64,000 nt of DNA from Ciona savignyi (lineage: Eukaryota > Chordata > Ascidiacea > Phlebobranchia > Cionidae), in NCBI GenBank assembly GCA_000149265.1, contig CH003301.1, forward strand, positions 886,726 through 950,725, read 5' to 3'. The notes beneath the pieces were generated by a model. It was not told the origin of the DNA, did not search any database, and worked only from the letters and a program-made list of their open reading frames with translations. A program made the translations under genes and the position numbers. Of this stretch, positions 24,601 through 36,000 are shown piece after piece (the stretch's first letter is position 1; each line of letters starts with the position of its first letter).

Positions 24601-26178
24601 GTAAACCACGACTGAAAATCATACCAGGACCTCCCATCAAATAATACATACCTGTTAAAATCAAAAAGATTTTTTGTTATTATCTATATAACTCGCCAGT
24701 TAACTTGTCGTTGTATAAATGATAAAAAATATGTTATACTGATAATTGTTACAAGGGTGACACACAAGCTGTATCATTAAGGGTTAGAAAAGGAAAAACA
24801 CAAGCTCTCGGGCTATGCCCTCCTGAACATCAGTTTTTTTAAAAACATGTGATTAATAATTAAATCATTCTATACCATCTTCAATTCCATCATCTGGGTC
24901 CATGCCAAAACCAGGAGTTCCAAAGAATATTGGCATGCTACTGTTTATTGTATTCAACAATTGTTCCATTCTTGGGAAATCAACATAAACATCATCATCC
25001 AGCCTCATGAACCAGTCGTAATTATAGATATGATGGTCGTACATGTGACGAATCATCATAAAACATTTCTTTTGAGGTGGATATGCAGAATCATCTACGG
25101 ATCGAAGACTGAAAAGCAAAGTGACTAGTTTTAAACGAACTAACTTGAAAATAAATTTAGAATACTTGATTATATATTATGCAATTGTTCTTACGTAACA
25201 ATGTTAAAGTCGAGACCAACAGGAACTTTTAATTGATCTGGAGTTGCATCTGCAAATACTTCAATCTTCCAACCACCTTTTTGCAGCCAAGTATCCACTG
25301 CACGCTGAACCCTATTGTTCAAGAATTTCTCAGCTGACATCATACCTAATGGTACAAATAGGATATAAGAAGAAAATCATATCGCTGTAAATGGGAAAAC
25401 AAAAAGGACACGACTGACTAGCCAGCGACCAGTTTAGAACCTGCGACCCTTCGGCTGAAAGGCGGCGTACCAATCTGTGGGACAAAATAGAAACATGGAG
25501 AACTAAAACTGTTAAAAATCCAGTGGGGATACTATATGCAGATCTAAAGGTTAAAAGCAATAAGGGCAGAGAAGCAAGGGAAGTAATCACCAACTTAGCC
25601 CAACACCTATAGGAAAAGTGTGGTTGATTAAGCTGTACAATGAATGGTGCATTCCAAAAATACAAGCAACTCTCTAAAAAAAATTCTACAACCTACAACC
25701 CACATTGTTTTGCTGCAAAGGGACAAAAAGGGTATTTATATGAATAAATGTGAACATGCCACCAGATATTTCTATTGGTTGCCATTGACATAACTATGCC
25801 AGGCCCAAACTCCAACATATTGATAAAGAGGTATATGATTCCTTACTAAAACCTATCCCATGTTAACTGACGTGGCGAAACTAACTGTAATAAAAGAGGG
25901 AAGTGGGGAAACCACATAGGCCCTTTAATGATAAGTCTATAGATCAAAGGTATTCTATAAAACGAATTTAACATACCTATATAAATATTTGAATGATGAG
26001 GAAGAGTAGATGAATGTCTTTCAACTTCATTTCGCTGGCCTCCTCTAATTAATACATCGCTTCGTATTTCGTTGCATACTTTTGGTTTTGTGCTGAACAC
26101 CAAATAATGAAGCATCAACCCACACGCATAGCCAGTTATCAAACGAACAATACTGTGCAAAAGTTTTCTTTTCCGCAT
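21608..26178 (-). CDS. CHSY1: Chondroitin sulfate synthase (CHSY1/CHSY3-like)
   Basis: Nine exons close in phase: 26178-25977, 25345-25195, 25108-24876, 24651-24233, 23914-23692, 23520-23231, 22883-22696, 22520-22297 and 22227-21608, giving 849 aa (human CHSY1 is 802). A basic N-terminus followed by a hydrophobic stretch (about residues 12-35) makes a type II Golgi anchor. The N-terminal glycosyltransferase half (GT31-like) carries RSVDDSAYPPQKK, the metal motif DDD at 155-157 and a GGPGMIFSR block. The C-terminal GT7-like half carries FFMDIDMV (DID at 662-664), the QYDPD block, FWRDFGYG and GWGEEDVRL. The enzyme family adds alternating GlcA and GalNAc during chondroitin chain polymerisation. 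Both halves keep acidic metal-binding motifs, which favours an active CHSY over a CHPF-type partner. An in-frame ATG at 26178 starts the model; CHSY1 versus CHSY3 cannot be decided. Confidence 0.93.
25411..25485 (-). repeat. tRNA-derived SINE-like element, copy 2
   Basis: In intron 1 of the chondroitin synthase gene. On the minus strand it reads GGTACGCCGCCTTTCAGC, then CGAAGGGTCGCAGGTTCTAA, with a B-box-like GGTTCTAAAC. It matches the copies at 2501-2560 and 53563-53632. The downstream part GTCGCTGGCTAGTC is also shared with the third copy (GCTAGCTAG). Confidence 0.6.
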
Positions 26179-28730
26179 TTCAATATGATAAATGTAAAGT
26201 ATTCCACAAGCCAACGCATGCAACCGACTGCAAATACAGAATGGCAAGAACTAGCGTAGCTTTACAGTTAGAACATTCTAAAATCTCAACGTCATTCATA
26301 CACATTACACATCTGGTTACTAAAAGCACTGTAACCCCAGTTACAGTGGTAGAATTTGTAAAGCTAGTACCCATCGAATTTCGTTTAGTTTAGCTTGTTT
26401 CTTCTTCTTTAAAAACAGTAATTAAAGGGACACGGGCTTATACTGTAACAAAAGTTAAGGGGGAAAAGCAGTACTATAGTCGTTATAGCCCGCCACGCAT
26501 TTTTTGCAGGGTAGGAGCCAACGAAAAAAAGGCTAGAGTTTTCATTTTGTCTGTTTGTGTATCGTGTAGATTATTTACAACAACAACTGTCGCCGTTTTA
26601 CCCTTTTGCGGTTTTAGCAGTTTTGTTTTTTTGCATAATAAAATATAATTTTCAAGAAGGTGTAACCAGTCTTTTTTCATATTTTTATTAAACAAACGAT
26701 CCAATCACTGTAGTCTGGTACCAACTGTGGATGTTATCCCAAAGTTAAAAAATGTATTATGGTTAACTAATTTCTTAAAACCCCCAAATACTTTTGATTA
26801 ATAAAGATACTTATACTTTGTCTCATGTTAGACAATGTTACTTGTAAAACAAAGTACTCATCATCGCGATTAGCGTTAGTAAACATGGGGGAATTCCCAA
26901 AATCTAAACTAAACGACGTTAATGGATGAGAATGCGTTTCTTAATGACACTAAAACTTAGTTTATTAGTTTGTCTTTAAATAAGTCTTGCAAGTGAAATC
27001 AACTTTATTTATAATTATTGCAATAAGCTTACAAAACGATGTGTAAAACCTAACCACGCTTTATACTTACCTACTGAAGGAATAAGCCATGTCTGTGTCA
27101 GAAACGGAAAGTTTGCCAGCGCCGATAAGCGTAGTTCGTAAATATTGAGTTTGTTTTTTTTTAGTTAACTTTAATTACACAAAGTACCATCTACACGTTA
27201 GTTGTTTAAATGTCAATGTCAACGTATATAATCTACCATTTATACTTTGATTGTTGAATTTTATATTACGTAATACAACTTAAGTTATGCTAAGTTTGTA
27301 GGGAAAGTTAACTTGTTTAAATCTAAATGTATTTTACCATGGCCGTAATAAAGCATGTATAAATAAACATCATTCTAAATCTAACATATCAGTCCCATAC
27401 ATAATGATAGGCGTAGGACTGTGGTATTCATTACATCACAATGACTAGTGTTGCTAAATGTGTTTAACATAATAAAAAGTTTCCTTCTATTAACTTTTTT
27501 AGTTTTCCTAATTTTTAGTTTTTTTCGATTCTTAATTATATTTTAGCATAAGACGATTACTTATAAAGTTAAGCGCATTAAAAACAATATTAGTTAACAG
27601 GCACACTGCAAGATATCCCAAGATGTAACTTACCACCTTGTCAGGCCACTCAGTTGGCCAGGGCGTTCGTTTTTTTCATTTGCGGCGACACAACAAAAAT
27701 ATTCTACCCTACACAACTGGTTACCCAATATGATCTTTAATAAATAAATAAAATGCACAAGTCGTCTAAAAATACAACTTGTAAACATGACTTGTGTAGA
27801 ATAATTTTACGTAAAATAAAAATGTAAAAAATGTCTAAAGTGAAACATACATTTAAGTATTTTGGGTAAAACTTAATCGTGTAGGTCCGATTTTCTAAAG
27901 GACAGTTCACGCGTGACCTATACGACAGTATAGAGTAAGACCCAGGGTGTGTTCTGCTTCATTTAAACTCTTTGACAGACATTCATTCGCACGCTTCACT
28001 GGACCAAGAAAAACTCCATATAGTCCCGAGATGAGTAGGTGTGGGGCGTGGGCTACAATGTATTTTACTGTAGTTAATATTATCAAAAGTAGGTAAATTT
28101 TAAGGACTCTGCTTAATAACAAATTCTACAGTATTATATATTGATATAATACCGAAGGGGGTATATGAGCCGATTTGACAGAAAATCAGTAAAATTTATA
28201 AAAGTTTAGTGCAACTTTTGCTTAGAATCTGTAATTACTATCGTCGTCAGTTGGTAGTTTCAGCAAAAACTAGCGGTGTCAATTGCTTGGGAATGTTATT
28301 GTTTAGGAATAACAGATTTTTTAAGGTTCATGTTTATGTATGTGCATAATCTTTTCCGTGTAACTGGAAGGCTGCTGCTCGTATCACAGTACCCATGGAA
28401 CAGATTTTCCACATAGGCCTACATTTACATCAACTTATTTATGTACATTTCATATACTCTACTTTATTATATGAGTTTTATATAAAACATTATTTTCTAA
28501 ACAGAAGCATTCAGCGGAAATTAAACTTAAAAACCACGTCAGACCAGGTCATATTTGCGTAACTCATTTTAATGAATAATGGAGAGATTCATGCAGGAAT
28601 AAAATTAGATTTTAGATATAGTACAAATCTAAAAGTACCAGCATGTGATTCCAATCAGTTTTAACCGTAATTAAACAATTTATTTTATTCAAGGAAAAAG
28701 TTTTATCAAAGCACATATTAGTATATAGTT
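26179..28730. other. Intergenic region between divergent genes, 2.6 kb
   Basis: Separates the minus-strand chondroitin synthase from the plus-strand claudin-like gene, so it should hold both promoters. No exon is supported. A segment near 27630-27680 (GGCCACTCAGTTGGCCAGGGCG) faintly resembles a tRNA D-arm or A-box and may be a SINE relic. Confidence 0.4.
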
Positions 28731-29773
28731 ATGAAACGCAGTACGTTCTTCGCTACGATCGCATTTCTGATCGGCATTGCTGGTTTGTCACTGGCTATCA
28801 TTGCGCTGACTACCACCAGATGGCGTTGGGACAATGTCACCGGGAGGCAAAATGGTTTGTTCACGTCTTGTCAGATTGGTGGAACACTTCAGTGTGTTAC
28901 TGCACCCAGAAGATGTAAGTATTAATACAAAGCAAATGTTCCAACACAATTATCTTTTACTGTTTTCTAATATACTATAATGATGAACATACCGTCTTCT
29001 TTATAATGAACATACCGGTCACTGTAACTATCGGAGACCTATTAATCTTGAAACTGATTTTAGTAGAAAAAAACAAACATATTTTTTAACACTTATTGGT
29101 AAATAAATACATATTATTTTTCTATTAGTTCAACCACATGTTCAAGCAACTCAAGCTTTTCTTATTATGGGCTGTTTGACTTCTTTTCTGGGACTCGTTG
29201 CGAACTTGGTAAACGCTTGTGGTAAAGGTGGAAAGAAGGGACATGTCGCGGCGGGAGTTCTATACGTTCTAACAGGTATATCTATATATAAATATATTTG
29301 TATTTGGTTTGTACCTATATTAGCTTTAACTGACAAAATATGCTATCATGCCTTATGCATTTGTAGATAGGCAATAGGCCAATTTATTTTTGGGCCCGTT
29401 TTTTTTAGGTTAGCCTGGGATGAATGTCTAAATTTATACCGCGATTATTATACAGCAATAACGAATATAAATGTAGGCCTACTAAGCTAATATGTAAAAT
29501 AATACCAGCACATGTATGACAATATCAAAAAGAGGCGAGTGTTCTTTTTTTTACTTTTTATAAAATATACATTTATATTAAGTACAATAATTTATTCCAG
29601 GTATATTTCTACTGGTTTCTTGTGCTGTGTACACTGGAGCAACTCGACCCCTTCTGCAATCTGTTGAGACTTTTGGATACTCCTTATGGCTAGCATGGGC
29701 GTCTGATATTATTCATTTGCTTGTCGTACCGCTAGCCTTTCTGTCGAAAAACGACAAATTCTCCTATGTTTAA
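28731..29773 (+). CDS. Small four-span claudin/PMP22-like membrane protein
   Basis: Three exons close in phase: 28731-28914, 29129-29275 and 29601-29773, giving 167 aa. Four hydrophobic segments are visible: FFATIAFLIGIAGLSLAIIA, AFLIMGCLTSFLGLVANLV, the VAAGVLYVLTGIFLLVSC segment spanning the exon 2/3 junction, and LWLAWASDIIHLLVVPLAFL. The first loop has W..NGLF..C.......C, close to the claudin-superfamily signature W-GLW-C-C but with Phe in place of the last Trp. Length is nearer PMP22/EMP (about 160) than claudins (about 210), and no PDZ-binding C-terminus is obvious (it ends FSYV). A role in cell contacts or membrane organisation is inferred from the superfamily only. AATAAA follows at 30002. 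Confidence 0.75.
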
Positions 29774-30001
29774 CTAATAATAACATCAACATTATCTGTT
29801 TCTTCACAGGAATATAATGTCCAATAACACGAAAAAAATAACAGATGTTTTCCATTTGTATGCACTTGCATAAAACTTACATTTTACCACGATTCATATA
29901 TCGACATATCGCACAGGTTAGCTACAATATATATAATGACCGTGGCTTTTGTGTCATGCGACGTATAAGATTATATGTACATATGCTTGTATTACTATAT
30001 A

Positions 30002-30007
30002 AATAAA
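30002..30007 (+). terminator. Candidate polyadenylation signal for the claudin-like gene
   Basis: AATAAA about 230 bp after the stop at 29773. Confidence 0.45.
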
Positions 30008-31032
30008 ACTTAATTGGTCAGTATGGTCGATTACTATTATTCGTGCTTCATGCTGTTTTTTTATTATATTAAGACAGTTTGCTTAAACCACAATCATTGA
30101 ATTAAAATTTGTCTAAGCTTTGAATAATATAGTATTACATAATACCATTATTGTATACTCTCAGCCCAATAAAATGACTTTCCAATTTTAAAATCGTAAG
30201 GACTTCAAGTCTGTTATCAAAACAATCGGGCGTGATTAATTTGTGCTCTGCTGTCGTAATTCTCCGCTATCATTGGAATTCAGGTCGTAATTCCCACATG
30301 CGGCCGTGAGTCATCATTGTGTAAAAGTGGTATCCAGGGAGGGGGGATTACCAGTGTGTGGGAATCATTCTTGGACGGAAAGTACTTGAAAATCTGAGAC
30401 TCCTTGAAATTTACGCGCCCCGGAAGTGGACGCGCAATTGCTTTGATCGACGTCGGGGTTAAAGTTGTTTTTGCAGTGCCATAACACATATTGAAAACAA
30501 CAAACAAATTCACTCAAATTTAATTCACACTTTGATAAGGGTTAATAAAAGCAAGCATATTTTTGTTCCCTTACTGTCTATGAAATACTGTTTATACCGT
30601 ATCATACAGACTGTATCTCGCAATCCCAACAAAATGTCATTTCGTTCATATAAACTATGAAGCATATGACGCATTAATAAAATTCAAGTGTGCTTATATT
30701 ACGTGTGGTCACAACACAGCTGAATGTATAATTGAATTTGCCATAAGTACCCCGGTTTTATTAGGCTCGGATTTTTTTGGGTAATAAGAGGGTGGTGCCT
30801 CAGAGCGGAGAAGGTTAGTCTTAAACAAGAATGTATCATTAGCGTTTGCGGGTATCGAAGTGAGAAAGCTGAGTGTTGTTAACCAGTCTTGTACGCGTTT
30901 AATCCTACTTAAAAAAGGTTACATTACTTTCGCAAAGATTCAACGGGAAAACGCGAGAAAATAAGCACCTCATTTTTATTGGCAACATATAACAACCCGT
31001 ACTGTGTTCCGCATCAGTTAGGAATTTCAAGA
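30008..31032. other. Intergenic region
   Basis: No exon, tRNA or recognisable repeat is supported. It is the only upstream sequence available for the following orphan membrane-protein gene. Confidence 0.4.
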
Positions 31033-32474
31033 ATGAAGCTGTGTTTTGCATTTTTGATTTTTGTATTGAAGTGTGTCGTTCTGCGAGCTCAGCAGCCCCG
31101 TCGTGAGATTGTTCCGAGGACAACCCCGTCACCGGAACACATCGAGTTGTTGAAACAATTTTCCCCGCAGTTTAACGCGCGTTGTCCACGAGGGTGAGTA
31201 TTTTGGATGTCCTAACACTAATTTTTTATGTGGAGAGTAATTCTATCCGAAAAAGATTAATCTTTACTTGATTGACAAACATGAGTTAGTACAATATCGT
31301 TCGACCAGAGATACATGATTCATCTCCACTGTGATTCGTTGTGATAAGAAGTATTATCAATAAGCACACGCGGTAATTGCAATACATCGAAAACTTGAAG
31401 TTGGCCTCGAAGTATAATTCTAATAATGAATATTGCTTGGAGGCATTCCACGATGTATGCGAATTTTCGCATTATTTGGATAAAAATATATTTTGTTAAT
31501 TCATCGAGACATTTCTTTTCAGCAGACAATTAATAGTAGTATATGGCAACAAATATATATTACAATGTGTTTGTCAGTAAGTCAAATTACCTTCATATTA
31601 AACACCAAGCGATTTTTTTCAGTTACCGAATGTGCAGAGATGAATCTTACTGCTTTAATAACGGGGACATGTGCGGTGGAAGGGACATTTGCACAGATAG
31701 TTCGGACGACATCAACACGATTTGTTTGGGAATAACTACAACACCAGTTACGATTACTGCTGCGATAATTTCAACGGAGTCCCAAACCCAACAGTCAAGT
31801 ACTATTGATAGATAAAACAAATTCGAATAAATCTATTAGCTTTATTTTAATTGTCCGTTTTTGCGCATTTTTACAATTGTTTTAAACTGCTCTACTGGCG
31901 TACGTTCGCTGCATACGTTATTATATAATTTTAAAGCCAAATTCAAATTAGCGCTTATCCATCAAATTGTTTTTTATACCTTATAACCCATTTACAAGTT
32001 TTCATTTTAAAGGAAGAGTAAATGCAACGGAAAAGTTGTCCAGAACGACGCCAGTGTCTACTCGCGCTGTAGTAGCTAGTAGAAGTGCTACCACAAAACG
32101 TGCCGTAGAAAATAGTGGAAGTTTCAATGATTTTGGGCAAGTCTTAAATTAATATAGTTAATAATGATTATTCTATTATGGACATCCTACATGTGTTAGA
32201 ATTATTGTTAACTGCATATCAAAATGACAAAATTATTTATTTGTTGTCATGTTTAAACACCAATATAATTGCCTTTTTCTTTATGAACCCGTTGGTAATA
32301 GCATTTTTCGTTTTGGTCGGAGGATTGCTGGTGTATCTGGGCTTGATCAGTGTTTGTTGCGTCACGCAGCGAATGTACGCCATCGCCCCTACGCAATTCC
32401 GGTCGCATTCATTACCTAATGACGCAGAAGGAGGTCAAAGTCATTCTCAACATGCAAAGCGTAGAGCGTTCTAA
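31033..32474 (+). CDS. Orphan Cys-rich single-pass membrane protein
   Basis: Exon 1 (31033-31193) starts at an ATG giving a signal peptide (KLCFAFLIFVLKCVVLRAQ). Exon 2 (31623-~31798) encodes a compact Cys-rich segment of about 45 residues (CPRG, YRMCRDESYC, NNGDMCGGRDIC, TDSSDDINTICL), seven cysteines with the one in CPRG, then a Thr/Ser-rich stalk. Exon 3 begins at 32013 and continues the stalk. The last exon ends at 32474 and encodes one membrane span (FFVLVGGLLVYLGLISVCC) plus a cytoplasmic tail ending HAKRRAF. The exon 3 donor and last acceptor (probably 32302) are not settled; phase 1 sites exist on both sides. I do not recognise the family: Cys-rich head, mucin-like stalk and short tail suggest a cell-surface receptor or ligand (inference). 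Reading through the exon 2 donor would give a soluble form stopping at 31815. Confidence 0.6.
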
Positions 32475-32818
32475 ATATAAAGATAATCATGAAATGCTAT
32501 AAATAGGCCACGACATTTCTTAATTATTCTGCGGTTACATGAAGAAAACCGTCCCATGCACATACTATAGGACTATACGTATTATGTTCTGCACTTATTC
32601 CACTTATATTTGGAGTGGAGATTTATTCATGTGCCACTGTAATTTTTAATATCCGCCCTCGGTAGATCGAAGTTAATTCTATTGAACATATAGTTTTTCT
32701 ATTACCGCCAGTAGTAGTAGCCTCACTTTGTAACTACATAAATCGGGTCATGTTTTATAATGTCGCGTTGCATTATTGCAGTTTAATTCGTTTATAGCTG
32801 TACTAATTTTTGATCTGT

Positions 32819-32824
32819 AATAAA
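32819..32824 (+). terminator. Candidate polyadenylation signal for the orphan membrane gene
   Basis: AATAAA about 345 bp after the stop at 32474, before the convergent metalloprotease gene ends at 33022. Confidence 0.45.
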
Positions 32825-33021
32825 GAAACAAAAGACAATAACAAAATTCTAGATGAAATTATAGTCTTGTTTGGAATAAACGATAAAAATCATTCGGAAC
32901 GGTAAAGATGAATTAAATTCAGTAGCCTTTATATGTTTAACAACAAGCATGCTACTTGAATTGTAGTCTCTTCGACATCAGTCTGTCTCTTGAATCCGAG
33001 ACTTATGCATGCTACGAATCT

Positions 33022-36000
33022 CTACCAAACAGTACACTTTTGAACTGGATTCATTGGGCTTCCCGGTTTACAGGAGAAGACATCGGAGAAGCTTTGAAAC
33101 TGAGATAAACTTCCAATTACCCGATACCTCTCTGGTGCGTGCGCTCCAGTATAACTAGGTTGGAAGGAGGCCACTCTCTTTTTACACCACGCTTGTGCGA
33201 AGCTCACAAAGAAAATTTGTTCATTTGAAAGAGACAACCCTGGAAGAACTCTTCTCGCAATGGAATACCTTGGTTGGTTTTGCACCCACGCTCGATATGC
33301 CTGTGTAATTTGAAAAACGGTAGCAAGGTAAACTAGAGAATTTCAATCAGGTGTTATGTACCACTACTTATAAAAAAACAGATTGACGGTATGTTATATG
33401 TTTCTGCATACAAAACCGATAGGGTTCCGTAGGTATACCTACTAACACTTGGTAAAGTTACCAATCCATGTTCTATTTATTGAGTATACATGTTAGTATA
33501 CAAAAAACAGTAAAATTCGAAAAATGCTCACATGTTTACAATTTTCAACTCGATTAATACATTTTTTTAATGTTTTTACATTGTACATAAAATATACAAT
33601 TACGTATTTGATAAAAAATACAAAAATTATTTTATAAATTTTATAATTACAAATGGTAAAAAGTAAATTAACAGGACCCCGGTCTAATGCTGGACACACT
33701 AATACCAATCAGCATATAACATGGACTGAAGGCAATGTAAAAAAAGAGGTGTCTAAATATATTTTGTATTTGTGGAAAACTAGTTTCGCTTAATAGCATC
33801 GTCAGTTCCTTTAAACGCATTCCATTTTAAAGTTATGCATTATTAAGTAGAAAAATATATACCATATTTATTATTAAGAAAAACAAGCTTTAGAAAATCT
33901 AAGGTTTGAGAAGTGGTTGCATTTTTATGCGTACGGCACGCTTCCATAAAATATGGTAATCTCGGAGAAACTTCCAAACTTAGAGATCGTATCGTTAGGC
34001 GAAGTCATGCGCTCAAATTTTTAACAATGGGCATATATATGAAGAAACAATGAATTCCCTTTGACCGGCACATTACTTACTGTTCATTCTAACACGCTAA
34101 ATATTTCTACTGTACTATCAATACAAAACGGGTTAAATCGTAGAACGGTCCTAAGTGTTACAACATCTCCCGTCACACCAAGGCAAATAAAATGGCACCA
34201 CAAGATGTAGCGAAAAAACAGTTGGGAGCCACTGGGTTAGAGAACAGATAAGTTTGGTACGGTCGTGTTGCCTAATGGTTAAGGCGACCGATTCATATAC
34301 TGATTTTTAAATAAAAAACGGTCTTGGTGACTTACACATTACGGGTTTGAAACCTAGGCCGGTTAAAAACAGATAAATTTGAACGATCGTGTGACCGAAT
34401 GGTTAACGCGAGCGATTCATATATATATGGCTTGACGAGCCAATCGTGGGTTAGAAATTGATCTCGGTAAAATACACACCAAAAACAGTTCCACCTACTT
34501 GATATGAGAGTTTAACACCGGCCATGTCCGCAATGTTTTCCTTTTGTGTTGAAACGCCAAGCAGCTGAAAAGTTAATAGCTCATATCTGACATATTATAT
34601 ATTGTAAAATAAAACTCACGCTGTTATATCGGTTATAAGTTTGTGTCACACAGTCTGCCCGTTTGGAGTAATTCATAAACAAAGCCATACTCCACCAGTC
34701 TTTTATACTTCCGTCGTTATTGTAACGCATGCCTGTAAGTTTCAAATGTTTGGAATAGTTAGATATTATAGTTTTAATAATAACCAAACGACTTAACCTA
34801 TGTCGTCGAAACCGTGTACCAGTTCGTGTCCAATGGTTGAGCCTACAGCACCGAAGTTAACAACGCTGTAAAACATTGCATTTAATATATCGGTATTGCA
34901 TAAAGTTAAAAAAGTTAAAAGAATAGATTTTGTAAAAACCTTCGCTTACCTAGGTGCCGCTGGATCGTAGAATGGCTGTTGCAGAAACCCGGCGGGAAAA
35001 ATCATTTGTTTTCTTTTTTGTGAGAAATAGGCGTTTGTGTAATCAAATGGCAATAGCCACCTGAAATGAAAATACTAAATAAAGATTTTTAGATGCACTT
35101 CTAACACAGGTTGTATAACCAAACTTACTAATCGTTTTTGTTATTCATTTATTTAAAAGAGGGCACAGCAATACGTCATAACGCTAGTGCTATTATGCCA
35201 GTAATACATTGAGATAACAAAGTATTGTACTTACTCTGTGTTGTCCACAGGCGAAACTAATTTTGCAGCTGAGAGGTTCACTTTACCTTGTACACTGTTT
35301 TTGTAGTTTTTGAAAAAAGTAAATGGTTCGACCGGAAACTAAATTGTGGAAAAGTAAATTTTAAGATTCGTTTAATCACGAATTTAATATAATTACCGAG
35401 TATAAAGTGTCCAGAAGATCTGGCATGTCTCTGTATTTGCTGTCGTATCCAATCTTTACCGAAATAGCATCCAGCTAAAAAGCACAATTAAATGTTACGC
35501 CTAATCAGTGAATAGTTACTACTACCCGTTTAAATAAGTAATATACAAATTGCAATATTGTCTTTTTTCTGTAATTCACCATAACCCTATTTCACCAATA
35601 TTTTTTTACATAATAAAAGGTCATTATATAACTAAAATACTGCATGTGTTGGGGTGAGTAACGCAATTACGAGTAAAATAGAAGCAGAAATAATAATAGG
35701 CAGCAGTTAATTTTTTACCAAATTGGCGTATTAATTTTATGGCGACAATATCTTTGCCTTTTATGATGGGTACATAGATATTGGCCAGATGCAAATTGGT
35801 GTGTTATAACTAAGGGTTAAAATATTTTTTGGCGGTATGTTTTTTACCGTGTATTATTTTTAAGACTGTTATCATATAACCATCTGTCGATCTGTTTCTG
35901 TGAATAAAACATGTCTATACCCGTTTCGATAAAGCCTTTTTAGAGGTGCGATCAAGCCACTGAATTGAATCCAGGTTTCGCCGAAAAGATTCTTTTATAA

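Noticed and set aside
24750..24840. Possible SINE between two exons of the chondroitin synthase
   Set aside because: Only short tRNA-like words; no second copy found in the window.
26483..26704. 73-codon minus-strand frame
   Set aside because: Basic low-complexity peptide, no splice support and no family resemblance.
34261..34470. Functional tRNA genes
   Set aside because: The acceptor and anticodon stems do not pair well and an AT-rich stretch interrupts unit 1; treated as tRNA-like repeats.
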